Source: Cheiracanthium punctorium (lineage: Eukaryota > Arthropoda > Arachnida > Araneae > Cheiracanthiidae). From it: 64,000 bases of DNA. The stretch lies in NCBI GenBank assembly GCA_038373885.1, contig JAWZYV010000114.1:124001-188000 (forward strand), given 5' to 3'. Each line of letters begins with the position of its first letter. Position 1 is the stretch's first letter. Of this stretch, positions 60,634-64,000 are shown piece by piece. Under the pieces are notes generated by a model. It had not been told where the DNA came from. It searched no databases and saw only the letters and a program-made list of their open reading frames with translations. Made by a program: the position numbers and the translations under genes.

Positions 60634-61095
60634 GATCGTCGCGAACTTGTGGTGACTCATGGAGGAAATCTCACATCAATTGCGAACATTGTTCCAGCGG
60701 GCACTACATTCGGTGCCGGAGGACGGCTGGGGCATGCCAGCCCCAATGACTTTCAACCTCCTTACTTCCCTCCACCTTATAGTTTAACACAGACTCAACT
60801 TGATTTTCAAAGTGACCCCTATAGCCATCTGACAAATTCTTTGAATGCATCTACACCTCAACAGTATCACCACCAGTTGCACACGAACCCTAGGAATTTG
60901 TTTAAAAGGGAAGAGGATGCGGCGCTGCATCTTCAAGCCAACATGTTGCCTGTGTCGTATGGAGACGCTCGCAGGACGGACGTTACTTCCTACGCCAGAA
61001 GGCCTGACATTTTGGTACATCCTGCTCATTCTATTACGGACCAAGACCTCATTAATCTTCATAATGCCGCACTGCCTGTCTTAGACGACGGACAG
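60634..61095 (+). CDS. TfAP-2: Transcription factor AP-2, second coding exon (transactivation region)
   Basis: This 154-codon exon encodes residues 59-212, if spliced to exon 1, of an AP-2 protein. AP-2 proteins bind GCC-N3-GGC sites as dimers and act in ectoderm, limb and neural development. The acceptor is TTTCTTGCAG|GATCGT and the donor GACAG|GTAAGT, both phase 0. The diagnostic block is NDFQPPYFPPPYS at exon residues 38-50, containing the PPPY (PPxY) motif of the AP-2 transactivation domain. It is followed by DPYSHL at 61-66 and a conserved-looking ARRPDILVHPAHS stretch at 121-133. LFKREED (89-95) fits a loose SUMO consensus (inference). The exon ends VLDDGQ. The DNA-binding and helix-span-helix dimerisation domains are not in the window and should follow in later exons. 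The frame is open upstream into the intron to 60550, but that part looks intronic. Family assignment is firm; the paralogue type cannot be set from this exon. Confidence 0.94.
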
Positions 61096-64000
61096 GTAAG
61101 TTTTTGTACAATTCAGTTGCCCTTTTTAATTATTCGATTCATCTTCTGACCTAAAGGCGTTCGCTGAATAGTTTAATTTTGGGCGAAGAATGCATCCATG
61201 CTAAGCAGGCGATTTTGTCCTACTACTTAAAGGTCGACTTCGGCTTCGTCTCAAAGTAGTTCAGAAAAGCAATTCGTTTAAAATGGAATTTAATGGCCTG
61301 ATTCCAAAGTGGATAAGCGACGATAAATTTACTAGACTGAAAAGTGAAACAATAAGAGAAAAATGAATTTATTTGCATAAAGCACTTAAAATGATATTTT
61401 CAGACAAAATAAGGAATAATGTAAGTTACCTTGTTGCTGTCCCACGAGTAAAGTAGTACACAATCTCGGTCTTAAATGCAGCTAATAAATAATGAGCAAG
61501 CTCCCTGTGATTTTTTCCAGCATTACTTATATAAGTGATTGAAGTATTACATCTTTGGCCCTAAAAGCACTCAATTAATATGCTTCAATGTAACCAGAAT
61601 ATTGTATTTATATTAAGAGAACTGTATTCTCTAGTTGATGGGGGGAAAAACCCATTGCATTTTACATAAAATAAAAACAAATGATTTTGCGAACTGAATT
61701 AGTGATCTAAAAATCATCCAAGGTAGATAATATCCAACAGAGAAGCACGTAATGACACGTAGCACGTAGTGCACGTGTTATAGTGCACTAGAGAAGAAAA
61801 AATATAAAAATCCTAATACGATAGAGGGGGATCGGGAGGATTTATAAGAAAAGATTTGTAGGGTACTATATTTATAAATCATATTTCTTAAAAAGTTTTT
61901 GTTTTGTTTCTTATATGCATTAAAGTTATCCGTCCGTGACTTGTATGGATTGAACCTTGATCTAACATTTTACTTTTAATATGAGTAATTAGTCATTATC
62001 ATTGATTCTTGATGGAGATTTATAAATTTTTAAACTGAATGAAATTAACCGCGCATTTTCTATCAAAAATTGGTGTAAAACATCAATGCAGACAGCAACG
62101 TTTCTGAGGCTTTTACAAATCTTTTACAGCATTATTCTTCCAGAGTTGCTCAAGGTCAGAGAGTTGCATTATTCAAGTTTTAACCAATCCATATTGATGA
62201 CACTGGTATCAAAATTTGTATTAGTCTTTGAAGTCCATTTTTTTTTTTTTTTTTTTTCTTGCCAGTAATTACGTTCGCTGTGTCCCGTTCCCCTTTCAGA
62301 AACATGTTTGGGATCATATTACAAACCCAATTTATAAGGACGCACCCCTCTTATGAATAATGTGATCAAGATAACTTTCTTATCTCGGACGATCAGGGCC
62401 GCGAAGTTGGCATGGCTCTCATTATGACGCACTGACGCAACAACAATAGGTTGGTGAAAACCGCAAGGCTTCGGAAGGCCACCAATTTATTACAATTTTA
62501 CAAAGCTTCTTTGTCTAAAAAATTACTTTCATTTCGCCAGTTGCTTGTTTGGACCGAAATTCTCCTAATGAACGGTAGAAATTCACCGTAGAATGACGTA
62601 ATCAAGTAGACATTTACGTTGTTTTTACTGTTTAATACATTATTTACTTCGATAATTTTGTAGACTAATTTTTTAAGAACATTAAATTATGAGTTGTTTT
62701 ATTTAATACACTACGGTATTTTTTTTTTCTTATATATTTTCATTGTGTCAGAAGCGATGTAGATCTTTATAGGATGGAAAATTATTTGTGAACTTTAGAA
62801 TATTTTAATTCTAACATAAGAATTCAAATTTCGCAATTTCATTTTTTTTTGGGGGGGGGGGCAAAGGAATGAATTTATCGCAAAGTTAAATGGCATGTTA
62901 CTACTTTTTTCCATGCTGTTTCATGATTTCTTTCATTTTTTTAATTTAATTTTTAATTTATTATTATTATTTTGTGGATGTAACCGGTCCGATCTTGTTT
63001 CTGCGACGTAGAGTGGAAGAAAAATAAAAATGGTTGTAATATGAATTTAGTACAAAAATAAAAAAGCAGTTGGGTGTGACAAAAAAGAAGAGTGAAATAC
63101 ACAGCAAGCTTTCAAAATCGTAGCAATTGAGAGCAAACCTGCAATTTTTACTGCACTGAGCACGGTACGAAGATGTGTGCAAAATGAAATTGAACGAACT
63201 TTTAAATGGTAGCTGATAAAAATCTTAAGAAAATGTTCAGGTAGTCTTTTCTGTTGCAATTATCCTAGAATAAGCGTATACTCCGTGAAATATATCTATT
63301 ATCAAAAAATTCTTTTTGTTTAGTTATTTGAAATGCGCCCGGTGAAAAAATGGGCGCGAATGTCAAGATATAAAACATTTCCTGCTGAATGCTCAATTTA
63401 AATATTTAAATCATCTATGGTTTAGCAGAAGAAAATAGTTTATTTATTTTGATCTCGTGTAAAGTGTCAAACTGTGCCATCTAGAGGAGCTATTTAGATT
63501 CGGATAAATGACGAATTTGACGTAAGTGTTGTGGCAGAATTTATGAATCTCACGTAATCAACCCATTTTTGACTATTGCAAAAGAAACCCCGGTTAGTTC
63601 AGTTAGCCCAGTTGGTTAGCTCGCCCAGTTAGTTTTCTAGCAGAGTAATATTGAAAATTACTAAAGCATTATTAAAAAATTATAGGACCGTTTTAAAAAT
63701 ACCTATGTTTAAACAAACAAACAAAAAATACAGTGCATTTTATGTTGAAATATCAGTTGATTTTATCGCCACTTACAGTTAATTTGAAATGCGTCGTTTT
63801 GGCTGCCATCTCGCGTTGATGAAGGTTTGTCTTCTGGAATGCATTTATGGATTTAATTGGTTGCTCTTTCGTTGTTGGGGAATTGCACATAGATGATTTT
63901 TTTATGCATTTTCCCCAGTATAATTTCAGTTAAGAAACAACATAAATTTGCCTTAACCGTAATAGTATTAAGTAGGTGTCATCTGAGATATTAACACAGA
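61096..64000 (+). other. TFAP2 intron 2, 5' part (runs off the window)
   Basis: This begins with a strong GTAAGT donor after exon 2. The remaining 2.9 kb is AT-rich with a poly-T tract near 62239-62258, a poly-T/poly-G tract near 62845-62862 and an (ATT) run near 62960. A cluster of CACGT motifs at 61745-61777 is listed separately. I see no further exon before the window ends. The next AP-2 exon must lie downstream. Confidence 0.75.
61745..61777. promoter_or_regulatory. Cluster of CACGT motifs with a CACGTG E-box
   Basis: CACGT occurs at 61746, 61756, 61763 and 61772, the last as CACGTG, within 32 bp. GTGCAC flanks the cluster at 61783. Such arrays can bind bHLH or bHLH-PAS factors; it may also be a short degenerate tandem repeat. 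Confidence 0.3.

Overview
The window reads as AT-rich nuclear DNA of a metazoan, most likely an arthropod and possibly a chelicerate such as a spider. The evidence is very long introns, dense homopolymers, many short non-autonomous transposons, tRNA-derived SINEs, and no operons or bacterial-style gene packing. The lineage is an inference. The gene identity is much firmer.

Only one protein-coding gene can be defended: a transcription factor AP-2 (TFAP2) gene on the + strand, of which the window holds the 5' part. Coding exon 1 (32520-32693, 58 codons) joins in phase 0 across a 27,940-bp intron to coding exon 2 (60634-61095, 154 codons). Exon 2 carries the AP-2 transactivation signature FQPPYFPPPY. 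The acceptor falls at E|DRR, as I recall from vertebrate TFAP2 genes. The exons for the basic DNA-binding and helix-span-helix region must lie beyond 64000. A decayed copy of exon 1 lies 1.32 kb downstream in intron 1 (about 33818-33972), with a premature stop and no splice donor. A consensus AP-2 site and two strong minus-strand splice donors sit just upstream of exon 1.

1-32 kb is upstream intergenic DNA built largely from layered mobile elements. 3.4-7.1 kb is a tandem array of a ~200-bp repeat interrupted by two oppositely oriented copies of an element carrying 156-bp internal repeats (DINE/Helentron-like, inferred). 8.6-9.6 kb is a three-level nest (hAT-like MITE, then TTAA-flanked MITE, then SINE), each with its own target duplication. 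Further hAT-like MITEs, TTAA-flanked fold-back MITEs, TA-flanked mariner/pogo-like elements and SINEs fill 10-31 kb. The minus strand at 17.5 kb has one small unassigned open stretch.

32.5-60.6 kb is TFAP2 intron 1, with the exon relic, a pogo/Tigger-like remnant, more MITEs and SINEs, a transposase relic at 52 kb, and a GC-richer low-repeat segment near 56 kb that could be regulatory. 61.1-64 kb is intron 2. I found no CRISPR array, rRNA, intact tRNA gene or intact transposase, and no convincing new multi-gene system. The most unusual items are the TFAP2 exon relic, the nested elements with clean target duplications, and the fold-back MITEs.
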